Positions 54,834-63,493 of a stretch of DNA of 64,000 bases are shown here, piece by piece. Each line of letters opens with the position of its first letter. Position 1 is the stretch's first letter. The position numbers and the translations under genes are program-made. The DNA comes from Pseudorhodobacter antarcticus (GTDB taxonomy: Bacteria; Pseudomonadota; Alphaproteobacteria; Rhodobacterales; Rhodobacteraceae). The notes beneath the pieces are model-generated. The model was not told the origin of the DNA. It searched no databases and was given only the letters and a program-made list of their open reading frames with translations. The stretch covers positions 1-64,000 of the forward strand of contig CAMAQR010000001.1 of NCBI GenBank assembly GCA_945860375.1, given 5' to 3'.

Positions 54834-55845
54834 TCCGCGCCACCACATAGGCCGCCAGATCCGACAGCATGTCCCGCAACGGATGGTCCGGCAGCACCGC
54901 CAAAGCGTCTTGCGCCGTTGCTGCCCAAGCCAGCGCATCGGCCCGCGCCGCCCCCATCGCGCCGTGCCGCGCCATGATCGCCATTGCTTGCTCCAGATCG
55001 CCTTCGGCCTGCTGGCCCTTTTCGATCACCCGCACCCAGAACGCGCGCTCGGCCTCATCGGCCAAAGCCACCGCCTTGATCACCGGCAGCGTCAGCTTGC
55101 GTTCGCGGAAATCATCGCCCACGTTCTTGCCAATCGCCGCCGCCGACCCGCCGTAGTCCAGCAAATCATCAACGATCTGAAACGCCACACCCAAGGCATC
55201 GCCATAGGTGAACAGCGCCGCGACCTGCGCATCCGCAGCGCCAGCGATCACCGCCCCGGCCTCGGTCGCCGCCGAAAACAGCGCCGCCGTCTTGCCGCGC
55301 ACCACTTGCAGATAGATGTCCTCGGTGGTCGCCAGATCCTGCGCTGCGGTCAGTTGCAGCACCTCACCCTCGGCAATCGTCGCAGAAGCATTGGCCAGAA
55401 TGTCCAGCACCCGCAAAGACCCCGGCTCCACCATCAACTGAAACGCCCGCGCGAACAGGTAATCGCCCACCAAAACGCTGGATTTATTGTCCCACAGCAG
55501 GTTCGCCGTGGGCCGACCCCGCCGCCGTTTGCTTTCATCAACCACATCGTCATGCAGTAGGGTCGCGGTGTGAATGAACTCCACCGTCGCCGCCAGATGC
55601 ACATGATAGGGGCCGCCATAGCCACAGAGCCGCGCCGCAGCCAAGGTCAACATCGGGCGCAGCCGCTTGCCGCCAGCCTCGACCAAATGCGCCGTCACCT
55701 GCGGGATGCGAGGGGCGTGCTTGCTGGCCATCCGCTCGCGGATCAAGGCGTTGACCGCATCCATATCCCCGGCCAGATAGTCCGCCAGCCGATCATGTGG
55801 TTTCTGCGCGATTTCGTCCAAACCCATCCCCAACCCTTTTGCCAT
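54826..55845 (-). CDS. ispB: Long-chain polyprenyl diphosphate synthase (ubiquinone side chain)
   Basis: A 339-residue trans-prenyltransferase. The first Asp-rich motif is [15 protein letters not shown] and the second is [12 protein letters not shown], with GGKRLRPML and [14 protein letters not shown] also typical. It elongates farnesyl diphosphate to an octa- or decaprenyl chain for ubiquinone. Chain length cannot be fixed here; in alphaproteobacteria it is often C50. The start is ATG 55845 ([11 protein letters not shown]), with 55827 possible. Its 3' end overlaps ispE by 8 bp. Confidence 0.92.
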   Translation of the reverse strand: MAKGLGMGLDEIAQKPHDRLADYLAGDMDAVNALIRERMASKHAPRIPQVTAHLVEAGGKRLRPMLTLAAARLCGYGGPYHVHLAATVEFIHTATLLHDDVVDESKRRRGRPTANLLWDNKSSVLVGDYLFARAFQLMVEPGSLRVLDILANASATIAEGEVLQLTAAQDLATTEDIYLQVVRGKTAALFSAATEAGAVIAGAADAQVAALFTYGDALGVAFQIVDDLLDYGGSAAAIGKNVGDDFRERKLTLPVIKAVALADEAERAFWVRVIEKGQQAEGDLEQAMAIMARHGAMGAARADALAWAATAQDALAVLPDHPLRDMLSDLAAYVVARIN

Positions 55846-55890
55846 CAAACGGCCTCGACTTTGGGGCGCCGCCCCGCGTAAACCCATAGC

Positions 55891-56106
55891 ATGAAGCTTT
55901 TGCTGCGCACCAACGATCCCACCGTGATCGCCTTTGCCCAAGCCCTGCTTGAAGGCGAGGGTATAGACAGCTTTGTGATGGACGTCCACATGAGCGCGCT
56001 GGAAGGTGGCCTTGGCATCTTGCCGCGCCGCCTGATGGTGGCCGACCGCGATCACTTCATGGCGCGGGCGATCATGGCCGATGTCGGCATCCCGGACGGG
56101 CTGTGA
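55891..56106 (+). CDS. DUF2007-family small protein
   Basis: A 71-residue protein: MKLLLRTNDPTVIAFAQALLEGEGIDSFVMD, then GILPRRLMVADRDHFMARAIM. This is the pattern of DUF2007 (putative signal-transducing, GlnB-like fold) proteins. Function unknown. Its stop overlaps the next gene's ATG by one base (TGATG), so the two are coupled. Confidence 0.82.
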   Translation: MKLLLRTNDPTVIAFAQALLEGEGIDSFVMDVHMSALEGGLGILPRRLMVADRDHFMARAIMADVGIPDGL

Positions 56107-56855
56107 TGGACGATTTGACGCATGATGCCTTTTTGTGCGGCAAGTTGCACCTGTGGCAACCGCGCATAGGCTACCGTGCCGCCACCGATCCGGTCCTGCT
56201 GGCAGCCGCCTGCCCGGCCCTGCCCGGCCAGACCGTGCTGGATATGGGCTGCGGCGCCGGGGCGGCAGCGTTGTGCCTTGCCACCCGCGTGCCGGATCTG
56301 CGGCTGTTCGGGCTGGAAGTGCAACCCGATTACGCAGCCCTTGCCCGCCGCAATGCCGCCGAAAACGGCATCGCAATGCAAGTTGAATGTGGCGATCTGG
56401 CCGATATGCCGCGTGCGCTGCGCATCGGGTTTGACCACGTCATCGCCAACCCGCCCTACTATCCGCGCGGCGGCACCCCATCCCCCAACACGGGCCGTGA
56501 CACTGCCCTTCGCGCGGAAATTCCGTTGGGTCAATGGGTTAAGGCAGCCACCCCCCGCATTGCCCCAGGTGGATGGCTGACCCTGATTTGCGGCGCCGAT
56601 GGCCTGCCAGAGGTGCTGGCCGCGATGGAAACGAGACTCGGTTCTGCCGCCGTCTTGCCCTTGGCCCCGCGGGCCGGCCGCCCCGCCCTGCGCATCCTGT
56701 TGCGCGCGCGCAAAACCGGACGCGCTGCGTTTCGCCTGCTGCCGCCCTTTGTCATCCACCAAGGCCCCGCCCATGACGGCGACCGCGAAAGCTATACCCA
56801 ACGCGCCAACGAAATCCTGCGCAAAGGCGGCAGCTTGTCGGACGAATTCCGCTGA
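56106..56855 (+). CDS. trmN6: tRNA1(Val) A37 N6-methyltransferase-like (TrmN6/YfiC)
   Basis: A 249-residue SAM-dependent N6-adenine methyltransferase. SAM motif VLDMGCGAGAAALCLA, acidic loop GLEVQPDYAALA, and catalytic NPPYYPRGG. LWQPRIGYRAATDPVLLAA near the start is the YfiC family signature. Probably modifies A37 of tRNA-Val. Translationally coupled to the DUF2007 gene. Confidence 0.88.
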   Translation: MDDLTHDAFLCGKLHLWQPRIGYRAATDPVLLAAACPALPGQTVLDMGCGAGAAALCLATRVPDLRLFGLEVQPDYAALARRNAAENGIAMQVECGDLADMPRALRIGFDHVIANPPYYPRGGTPSPNTGRDTALRAEIPLGQWVKAATPRIAPGGWLTLICGADGLPEVLAAMETRLGSAAVLPLAPRAGRPALRILLRARKTGRAAFRLLPPFVIHQGPAHDGDRESYTQRANEILRKGGSLSDEFR

Positions 56856-56955
56856 TTTGACGAAGATAGCCCGATGGCCCTTGTGAAGATTTGGTGACAG
56901 CCGGGTAAAACTGTGGTGCACTCAATCCATCGGACCGATCAAATGGAGAATTTGC

Positions 56956-57123
56956 ATGACCGTCGCTTCCCATATCGTCGAACTGAAAAAGAAGCACGAA
57001 CACTTGTCGGACGTGGTCGAAAAAGCGCAACGCGCCCCGGCCATCGATGACCTGCACATTGCAGACCTGAAAAAGCAAAAACTGCGCCTGAAAGAGGAAA
57101 TCAACCGTCTGGGCGGCCACTAG
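56956..57123 (+). CDS. YdcH-like DUF465 small protein
   Basis: A 55-residue, highly charged helical protein: MTVASHIVELKKKHEHLSDVVEKAQ, then ADLKKQKLRLKEEINRL, ending GGH. This matches the DUF465/YdcH family of short coiled-coil proteins of unknown function common in alphaproteobacteria. GGAG lies 8 bases before the ATG, and it ends inside the stop codon of the convergent EamA gene. Confidence 0.9.
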   Translation: MTVASHIVELKKKHEHLSDVVEKAQRAPAIDDLHIADLKKQKLRLKEEINRLGGH

Positions 57124-57983
57124 GCTCGTTTGGCGCTGGCGCGTGCCGCCAGCGCCGCTCCCCCTGCGATGAAGGCCGCCGCGATGGCGATGGTGACGCT
57201 GGGCTCGGTGATACCAGCCGCAACAAGGGCCAGTGTGGACAACAAGGGTGCTGCATAAGATGCCACTCCCAAAAGCTGAATGTCGCCCTTTTTCATCCCG
57301 ATATCCCAAGTGAAAAACGCCGCCCCCACCGGGCCAATGCCAAGTGCCAGCACCGAAAGCCAGCCCAGCGCGCCCTGCGGCCAAACCGTTTGCTCGGTCA
57401 GCAGATGCGCCACCACCGAAAGCGCCGCCGTGGCCAGACAAAACACCGTGACGCTTTCGGTCGGCACAGTCCCCAACCGTCGCGACAGCACCGAATAAGC
57501 GGCCCAAGTGACGGCACAGGCAAAAGCCAGCAGCAGCCCCAAAGCCGACCCTTCGGCTTCACTGCCGCGCGCCACCACAATCAAAGCCGCGCCGCCAAAG
57601 GCAATCAACGCGCCCAGAATGTGCATCAGTGTCAGTTTTTCACCCGGCAAAAACCCGGAAAGCAGCACGATGAACAGCGGCCACAGATAGGCGATCAACC
57701 CGGTTTCAGCCGTGGGTGCCAGCCGGAATGCCGTGAAATACAAAAAATGATATCCGAAAAGCCCAACCGTGCCAAAGGCATAGACCCGCCAAGACACCGC
57801 TCGCAACACGCCCAGCCCAGCGCCCGTCATGGTCCACGCCAGCCCAATCGCGCCGCCAATCCCAAAGCACAGCGCGTTCAGCAAAAACGGCGGCACCGGG
57901 GCCGACCCGATGGTGAACAGCGCCAGCAGCGACCACATCAGAACGGCGGTGAACCCGATTGCGGTCGCCTTGGCCCGCGTCAT
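57120..57983 (-). CDS. EamA/DMT-family transporter
   Basis: A 287-residue membrane protein with about ten helices in two EamA halves (LIAYLWPLFIVLLSGFL in the first; AAYSVLSRRLG opening the second). Likely exports amino acids or related metabolites such as aromatic amino acids (YddG-like). It overlaps the upstream ATP-grasp gene by 4 bp, so the two are in one operon. Confidence 0.87.
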   Translation of the reverse strand: MTRAKATAIGFTAVLMWSLLALFTIGSAPVPPFLLNALCFGIGGAIGLAWTMTGAGLGVLRAVSWRVYAFGTVGLFGYHFLYFTAFRLAPTAETGLIAYLWPLFIVLLSGFLPGEKLTLMHILGALIAFGGAALIVVARGSEAEGSALGLLLAFACAVTWAAYSVLSRRLGTVPTESVTVFCLATAALSVVAHLLTEQTVWPQGALGWLSVLALGIGPVGAAFFTWDIGMKKGDIQLLGVASYAAPLLSTLALVAAGITEPSVTIAIAAAFIAGGAALAARASAKRA

Positions 57984-59134
57984 GGCAACGGCAAGCCGCG
58001 CCGACGTTTCGTGATGCCCTTTTCTGCCAAGGCCTGCAGATACAGCGGACGGAAATCGGGGTTCAGCAGACCCCTGTGTTCCGCCCGCTGGAAGTTGCCC
58101 TGCAAAGGGCTCGGGTTCAGTTCGTTGATGATCGCCCCGCGATCGGTCAGCGCAATATCTGCGCCGATCACCCCATGCTGCGCAAACATCGCATGCGCTT
58201 TCCCTGCCAGTTCCAGCACCCGCGCCATGTCGGGCAAAATCACATCCACCAACGGCACCCCGGTGACGGGCGAGATGTCCACGGTGGTGCCCCCCAAGTG
58301 ATCCGCGAAATGCGCCCGGACGATACGCCCCGTTGCCATATCCAAAGAGGCGACTGTATTGGCCGCACCAGTGCCCAAATCATCCGCCATCGCGCCTTTG
58401 CCCGGCAAGCGCAGCATCGCGTAAAGCGGAACCGCCGCTCCGTTCAACCACAAAGTCATCACCCGGACAGAGGCAATCGCCGGGCCGGACAACCGTTCGA
58501 TTTCGGGATGCGGAAGAAGAAGTTCTTGAAAGATATAGCCATTGCTGAATGCTGCCACAATCTCTTGCGCGAGGTCCAGCGCCGCCACCCGCCGCCCGTC
58601 GCCCAACTCCACCTGATCGCCCTGCGCCGCAACAATCGACACCGCACCGACGCTGCGCGATCCCACCATCGGCTTGCCAAACACCGGCAAATGGCCGGGC
58701 ATCAACAGATAGGCGGCAATTTCGGCAGCATCGCGCAAAACCGGCCAGGGTCCGGGTGCGCCTTGCGCCACATGGACCGCGCGAATCTCGGGGGTCGGCA
58801 GCCCGGAGCGTTCCAGCACCATTGCCATTTTGACCTTGTCGTTGAGCAATGCGCCCAAGCCCTGCGATTGGGCAACCAAGGCCTTGTTCAGCGCTTTGAC
58901 CGCACGGGCGCCGACAAAACAGTCGCGGTCAGCCTCCGACAACTCGCCCCGATGCAACCCGTACATAAAGTAGTCGTCCGGCAGCAATTTTTGCCGTCCA
59001 ATCAATCGCTTGATGATATCAAAGCCAATGCGCCAGCGGCTGATCCCGCGCTTTTTCGCCGCCCAAGCCAAGGCCTGCGCCAAGGGCACATGCCGGTCCG
59101 GCAGCTTCTGGATGAGGATGGGTGATGACGCCAT
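57980..59134 (-). CDS. Sugar-transfer-associated ATP-grasp protein
   Basis: A 384-residue protein starting MASSPILIQKLPDRHV. Its ATP-grasp features are FGKPMVGSRSVGAV, the YIFQELLLPHPEIERL linker, SVRVMTLWLNG, and the metal-binding ADIALTDRGAIINELNPSP. It resembles ATP-grasp enzymes found in exopolysaccharide clusters, which ligate a carboxylate to an amine or sugar. Here it is paired with an EamA exporter and not with glycosyltransferases, so the product may be a small exported conjugate. The substrate is unknown. Confidence 0.8.
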   Translation of the reverse strand: MASSPILIQKLPDRHVPLAQALAWAAKKRGISRWRIGFDIIKRLIGRQKLLPDDYFMYGLHRGELSEADRDCFVGARAVKALNKALVAQSQGLGALLNDKVKMAMVLERSGLPTPEIRAVHVAQGAPGPWPVLRDAAEIAAYLLMPGHLPVFGKPMVGSRSVGAVSIVAAQGDQVELGDGRRVAALDLAQEIVAAFSNGYIFQELLLPHPEIERLSGPAIASVRVMTLWLNGAAVPLYAMLRLPGKGAMADDLGTGAANTVASLDMATGRIVRAHFADHLGGTTVDISPVTGVPLVDVILPDMARVLELAGKAHAMFAQHGVIGADIALTDRGAIINELNPSPLQGNFQRAEHRGLLNPDFRPLYLQALAEKGITKRRRGLPLP

Positions 59135-59189
59135 GATTGCCCCGCTTTGGTCAAACTCTAGGCAAGGCGCAAGCGAAAATCCAAGGAAA

Positions 59190-59219
59190 ACGGCGCGGAA
59201 GGTTGCCCAACCGCGCCGT
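59190..59219 (-). terminator. Terminator after phbB
   Basis: ACGGCGCGG (59190-59198) pairs with CCGCGCCGT (59211-59219) around a 12-base loop. Read leftward it ends in GCCGTTTTCC, giving a short T-run. It lies just after the phbB stop on the same strand and before the ATP-grasp gene, so it should end the phb transcript. Confidence 0.75.
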
Positions 59220-59237
59220 CGTTGCACAAGCGCTGGC

Positions 59238-59963
59238 TTAGACCACGAACTGCCCGCCGTTGGCCGACAGGGTGGCACCCGTGATAAAGCCCGCTTCATC
59301 CGCCGCCAGAAACACCACGCAGCGCGCGATTTCCTCGGGTTCGCCCAGACGGCCCACCGGAATCAGCGGTATGATCCGTTCATTCAGCACTTTTTCATCA
59401 ATCGCGCGCACCATGTCGGTGCCAATATAACCGGGGCAAATCGCGTTCACGGTGATGCCCGCGCGCGCGCCCTCAGCCGCCAAGGCTTTGGTAAAGCCCA
59501 GATCGCCCGACTTCGCTGCAGAATAGTTCACCTGCCCCGCCTGTCCTTTTTGCCCGTTGATCGAGGAAATGTTGATCACCCGGCCAAACTTGCGGTCGCG
59601 CATGCCAGTCCACAGCGGATGGGTCATGTTGAAAAGACCGGTCAGGTTGGTGTCGATGACTTCTTTCCACTGGCCGGGGGTCATCTTGTGGAACATCGAA
59701 TCGCGGGTGATGCCGGCGTTGTTGACCAGCACTGAAACGGGGCCCAGTTCAGCCTCGACTTGCGCGATGCCCGCGACGCAGGCGTCATAATCGGCCACCG
59801 ACCATTTGAAGGTGACAATCCCCGTCGCCGCCGTAAAGGCCGCCGCCGCATCGTCATTGCCTGCATAATTCGCGGCCACCGTGTAGCCTGCCGCCTTCAG
59901 CGCCACCGAAATGGCAGCGCCAATGCCGCGCGACCCACCTGTCACCAGTGCAACCTTCGCCAT
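59238..59963 (-). CDS. phbB: Acetoacetyl-CoA reductase
   Basis: A 241-residue NADPH-dependent SDR. TGGSRGIGAAI cofactor motif, NNAGITRD, NISSINGQKGQAGQVNYSAAKSG containing the catalytic Ser, Tyr and Lys, and ICPGYIGTDMV. It reduces acetoacetyl-CoA to (R)-3-hydroxybutyryl-CoA for polyhydroxybutyrate. Follows phbA on the same strand, with an AGGAGGA Shine-Dalgarno sequence and a hairpin in the 111-bp gap. Confidence 0.96.
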   Translation of the reverse strand: MAKVALVTGGSRGIGAAISVALKAAGYTVAANYAGNDDAAAAFTAATGIVTFKWSVADYDACVAGIAQVEAELGPVSVLVNNAGITRDSMFHKMTPGQWKEVIDTNLTGLFNMTHPLWTGMRDRKFGRVINISSINGQKGQAGQVNYSAAKSGDLGFTKALAAEGARAGITVNAICPGYIGTDMVRAIDEKVLNERIIPLIPVGRLGEPEEIARCVVFLAADEAGFITGATLSANGGQFVV

Positions 59964-60013
59964 CTTCTCGTCCTCCTAGATTCATTCCCTTGAAATCTTA
60001 TTACCTAAATGCA

Positions 60014-60044
60014 GGAAGAGGCACAATAATATTGCGCCCCTTCC
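60014..60044 (-). other. Hairpin between phbA and phbB
   Basis: A near-perfect hairpin (60014-60028 with 60030-60044, 13 of 15 pairs, one-base loop) with an AT-rich core CAATA-A-TATTG. It lies 31 bases after the phbA stop and 50 bases before the phbB start. It could lower phbB expression relative to phbA or protect the upstream mRNA end. Confidence 0.6.
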
Positions 60045-60074
60045 TTTCAATTTAGTGCAAAATGTCGCCAGCGA

Positions 60075-61250
60075 TCAGGCGCGCTCAATGCACATCGCCA
60101 CGCCCATGCCGCCGCCGATGCACAGGGTTGCCAGACCTTTCTTCGCGCCCGAACGGCCCATCTCGTGGATCAGCGTGTTCAGGATGCGCGCGCCCGAAGC
60201 GCCAATCGGGTGGCCAATCGCAATTGCGCCGCCGTTGACGTTGACCTTGCTGGTGTCCCAGCCCATGTCTTTGTTCACCGCACAGGCCTGCGCCGCGAAC
60301 GCCTCGTTCGCTTCGATCAGGTCCAGATCGGCGGCTTTCCAGCCAGCCTTGTCCAGCGCTTTGCGGCTTGCGAAAATCGGGCCGACGCCCATGATCGACG
60401 GGTCCAGACCGGCGGTTGCATAGGATGCAATCCGCGCCAGCGGGGTCAAACCGCGCTTGGCCGCATCGGCTTCGGACATCAGCAGAACGCCCGCAGCACC
60501 ATCGTTCAGGCCAGAGGCGTTGCCTGCCGTCACCGAACCCGCCTTGTCAAACGCCGGACGCAGCTTTTGCATCGACTCCAAGGTTGCACCGTGGCGGATG
60601 TATTCGTCCTGATCGACCACCACATCGCCCTTGCGGGTCTTGATGGTGAACGCGATGATCTCATCGCGGAACTTGCCCGCCTTTTGCGCGGCTTCGGCCT
60701 TGTTCTGGCTGGCCACAGCGAACTCGTCCTGCATTTCGCGCGAAATATGCCACTGGTTGGCGACGTTTTCTGCCGTGATCCCCATGTGATAGCCGTTGAA
60801 CGCGTCCCACAACCCGTCACGGATCATGCTGTCGACCAAGTTCATATCGCCCATCTTCTGCCCGGCGCGCAGGTGTGCGACATGCGGCGACAGCGACATG
60901 CTTTCCTGACCACCGGCCAGAACAATATTCGAATCACCCAGTTGCACATGCATCGCGCCCAAAGCGACCGCGCGCAGACCCGAACCGCAAACCTGGTTCA
61001 GCGACCAAGCCGACGCTTCCTTGGCAAGTCCTGCCCGGATATGCGCCTGACGGGCCGGGTTCTGGCCTTGGCCAGCGGTCAGCACCTGACCCAAAATGGT
61101 TTCGGCCACTTCGGCCTTGTCGATGCCTGCACGGGCGATCACGCCCTCAATCATCGCGGCACCCAGTTCATGCGCCGGGGTTGACGCAAACGCGCCGTTA
61201 AAGCTGCCCACAGCGGTTCGCCCCGCCGCAACGATTACAACATTGGTCAT
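60075..61250 (-). CDS. phbA: Acetyl-CoA C-acetyltransferase (beta-ketothiolase)
   Basis: A 391-residue biosynthetic thiolase. The acyl-carrying Cys88 is in LNQVCGSGLRA, the catalytic His in AIGHPIGASGARIL and the second Cys in ATLCIGGGMG. It condenses two acetyl-CoA to acetoacetyl-CoA, the first step to polyhydroxybutyrate. First gene of phbA-phbB; the synthase phbC is not in this window. Confidence 0.96.
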   Translation of the reverse strand: MTNVVIVAAGRTAVGSFNGAFASTPAHELGAAMIEGVIARAGIDKAEVAETILGQVLTAGQGQNPARQAHIRAGLAKEASAWSLNQVCGSGLRAVALGAMHVQLGDSNIVLAGGQESMSLSPHVAHLRAGQKMGDMNLVDSMIRDGLWDAFNGYHMGITAENVANQWHISREMQDEFAVASQNKAEAAQKAGKFRDEIIAFTIKTRKGDVVVDQDEYIRHGATLESMQKLRPAFDKAGSVTAGNASGLNDGAAGVLLMSEADAAKRGLTPLARIASYATAGLDPSIMGVGPIFASRKALDKAGWKAADLDLIEANEAFAAQACAVNKDMGWDTSKVNVNGGAIAIGHPIGASGARILNTLIHEMGRSGAKKGLATLCIGGGMGVAMCIERA

Positions 61251-61376
61251 GTTTTGCGCCCTCTCCCAATCAAAACCCATGCGCAACTTGTGCTGCGCCG
61301 CTCTGCAGCATGCCGTAGGCGCGCACCGATTGAAAAGCAAGTTTTCCAAGCAGGCCGCATTGACGCAGGGGCAATT

Positions 61377-62216
61377 TCAGGCGGTTTTCCGCAATTCCGC
61401 CCCTTCAAAATTGGGTTTCATGGTCGGCGCGCCAAAGAGATAGCCTTGCAGACAATCCACCCCCATGGACCGCAGGGTTTCCGCCTCGGCCACCGTTTCA
61501 ACGGCTTCGGCGACGGTGAACAGGTGAAAATGCTTGCCAATCGACAAAAGCGCCGCTGTCAGCGCCTGATTGTCGGCATCACGGTCGATGCCGCGCACGA
61601 ATTGACCATCTATCTTCAGGATATCAAAGAAAAAGTCCTTGAAATAGCGGATGGCGGTATATCCCGAACCAAAATCATCCAAGGCAAAAGCGATGCCTTC
61701 ACGTTGCAAATCGTCCATGAAGGCCACCACGATTTCCGGCACCAGCATGGCCGAACTTTCGGTGATCTCCAGAATCAGCCGCTCACCAATTGTGGGCGAT
61801 ACCGACAACCCTTGTCGCAGCAGCCGGGTCCAGCGCGGATAGCCGATGGACCGCGCCGACATGTTGATCGAGAGGCGCAAACCCGGATGCCGGGCCAAAG
61901 CCGCCATCCCCATTTCCAGCGCGGCACAGTCAATTTCCCGACCCATCTCATGGCTTTCGACGGCACTCATGAAATCCTTGGCGGGAATCACCCGGCCGCC
62001 CGGGTCCAGCACCCGGATCAGACCCTCGTGAAACGCCAACCGGTCGGTGTCGCGCGTCAGCACCACCGGCTGATAGGCCAGCCGCAGCCGCTGGGTGTCA
62101 ATTGCCGTCCGCACCATCGACATGGTTGCGCGATCCCCCTCCCGGATGGCAACACCCAACGGGCTGCCCAAGCCCGCCAGCCCTTCGATCCGCGGCTTTT
62201 TGCGCTCCGGCATCAT
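61377..62216 (-). CDS. EAL-domain protein (putative cyclic-di-GMP phosphodiesterase)
   Basis: A 279-residue protein, essentially a lone EAL domain with a 35-residue lead. The signature EAL is EGL (E64-G65-L66 in FHEGLIR). Other catalytic residues are present: SINMSARS, LEITESS, ALDDFGSGY, LKIDGQFV, EAVET and LQGYLFG. It may be active on cyclic-di-GMP despite the A-to-G change. No transmembrane or PAS domain is visible. Strong AAGGAGG upstream. Divergent from tag. Confidence 0.88.
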   Translation of the reverse strand: MMPERKKPRIEGLAGLGSPLGVAIREGDRATMSMVRTAIDTQRLRLAYQPVVLTRDTDRLAFHEGLIRVLDPGGRVIPAKDFMSAVESHEMGREIDCAALEMGMAALARHPGLRLSINMSARSIGYPRWTRLLRQGLSVSPTIGERLILEITESSAMLVPEIVVAFMDDLQREGIAFALDDFGSGYTAIRYFKDFFFDILKIDGQFVRGIDRDADNQALTAALLSIGKHFHLFTVAEAVETVAEAETLRSMGVDCLQGYLFGAPTMKPNFEGAELRKTA

Positions 62217-62329
62217 AGCGCCACCTCCTTGTCCTATGCCCGGCGGCCCCTGCCTGACTGCGAACAAACTGTGGCCATAAGAGTTAAGGGCGGGTAAATG
62301 TTAGAATTGGAACCATCGAAGGCCCCGCC

Positions 62330-62908
62330 ATGGAAACCCAAAAGCGCTGCCTTTGGTGCGGCACAGATCCGTTGTATGTCGCTTACCATGATACGGAATG
62401 GGGCCGCCCCGAACACGACAGCCGCAGGCTGTGGGAATGTCTGGTTCTCGAAGGTTTTCAGGCCGGGTTGAACTGGATCACCATCTTGCGCAAACGCGAG
62501 TCGTTTCGCGCGGCCTTTGCAGGCTTTGACCCTGAAATCATTGCACAATGGGGCGAACCCGAAGTGCTGCGCCTGCTGGCCGACACCGGCATCATCCGCC
62601 ATCGCGGCAAGATAGAGGCCACCATTTCCGGCGCCCGCGCCTATCTGCGGATAGAGGCGCAGCAGGGGTTTTCCAAGTACCTGTGGGATCAGGTGAACGG
62701 GGTGACACCAACCGACCACCTGCAAAATATGGGTCAGCCGCCAAACCAGACCCCTGCGTCTGTCGCGATGTCAAAATCGCTCAAATCCGAAGGGTTCAAG
62801 TTTTGCGGTCCGACGATCACCTACGCCTTCATGCAGGCGGTGGGGATGGTGAATGACCATGTGGTCAGTTGTGACTGGCATCGAAGGATGAAAGCCAATG
62901 ATGGGTGA
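62330..62908 (+). CDS. tag: DNA-3-methyladenine glycosylase I
   Basis: A 192-residue base-excision repair enzyme. RCLWCGTDPLYVAYHDTEWG near the N-terminus has the zinc cysteine and histidine and the conserved EWG. FEGFQAGLNW-like LEGFQAGLNWITIL and IIRHRGKIEATI follow. C-terminal FCGPTITYAFMQAVGMVNDHVVSC holds the remaining ligands. It removes 3-methyladenine from alkylated DNA. Confidence 0.95.
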   Translation: METQKRCLWCGTDPLYVAYHDTEWGRPEHDSRRLWECLVLEGFQAGLNWITILRKRESFRAAFAGFDPEIIAQWGEPEVLRLLADTGIIRHRGKIEATISGARAYLRIEAQQGFSKYLWDQVNGVTPTDHLQNMGQPPNQTPASVAMSKSLKSEGFKFCGPTITYAFMQAVGMVNDHVVSCDWHRRMKANDG

Positions 62909-62944
62909 CAAACCCACCCTGCCCCGATCCCGTCAGGGCGGGGT

Positions 62945-63478
62945 TCACCCGGCAATCATCGCCCGCAACACTGCCTGAGCTGCGGCCGAATCCCATTCCG
63001 CGTCGCCGATCAGCCGTGCCACTTCCTGGCCTTCCGGGTTCAGAATCACCGTCACCGGCAGGCCCAGCACCCCCATGGCCCGCGCAAGTTCCGATTTCGG
63101 ATCGCGCAGCACCGGCAGGTTGACCACGCCCGCTTCGGCATAAAACTTCTCGATCTGGACCACCGCGTTGCGCCCCGTCGCCACCGGCACCACGGCGATT
63201 TCGGGCAGCGCCTGTGCCAGCCGGTCCAGCGACGGCATTTCCGCCCGGCAGGGCGCGCACCATGTCGCCCAGAAATTCAGCACCACCCATTTGCCCTTGT
63301 ACTCGGCCAGCGAACGCGGGGCCTCGGCACCGTCCAGCAGCATGACATCAGGCAAGGCCACGGGTTCCGACAGAGACAACTTCTTCATGTCACCGATCAG
63401 CAGCCCCTCAAGCCCGCCCGCATTTGCGGAAAAAGCAAAGGCCGTATACAGAACCACCAACAGCATCTTGCGCATCAT
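62945..63478 (-). CDS. TlpA-family thiol:disulfide reductase
   Basis: A 177-residue periplasmic thioredoxin-like protein. Signal peptide or anchor in [21 protein letters not shown]. The active site is [15 protein letters not shown] (CxxC), with [13 protein letters not shown] as the cis-Pro loop. Such proteins reduce apocytochrome c or other periplasmic cysteines. Divergent from argH, starting 15 bp away. Confidence 0.9.
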   Translation of the reverse strand: MMRKMLLVVLYTAFAFSANAGGLEGLLIGDMKKLSLSEPVALPDVMLLDGAEAPRSLAEYKGKWVVLNFWATWCAPCRAEMPSLDRLAQALPEIAVVPVATGRNAVVQIEKFYAEAGVVNLPVLRDPKSELARAMGVLGLPVTVILNPEGQEVARLIGDAEWDSAAAQAVLRAMIAG

Positions 63479-63493
63479 GTCGAAGGCCCTTCC

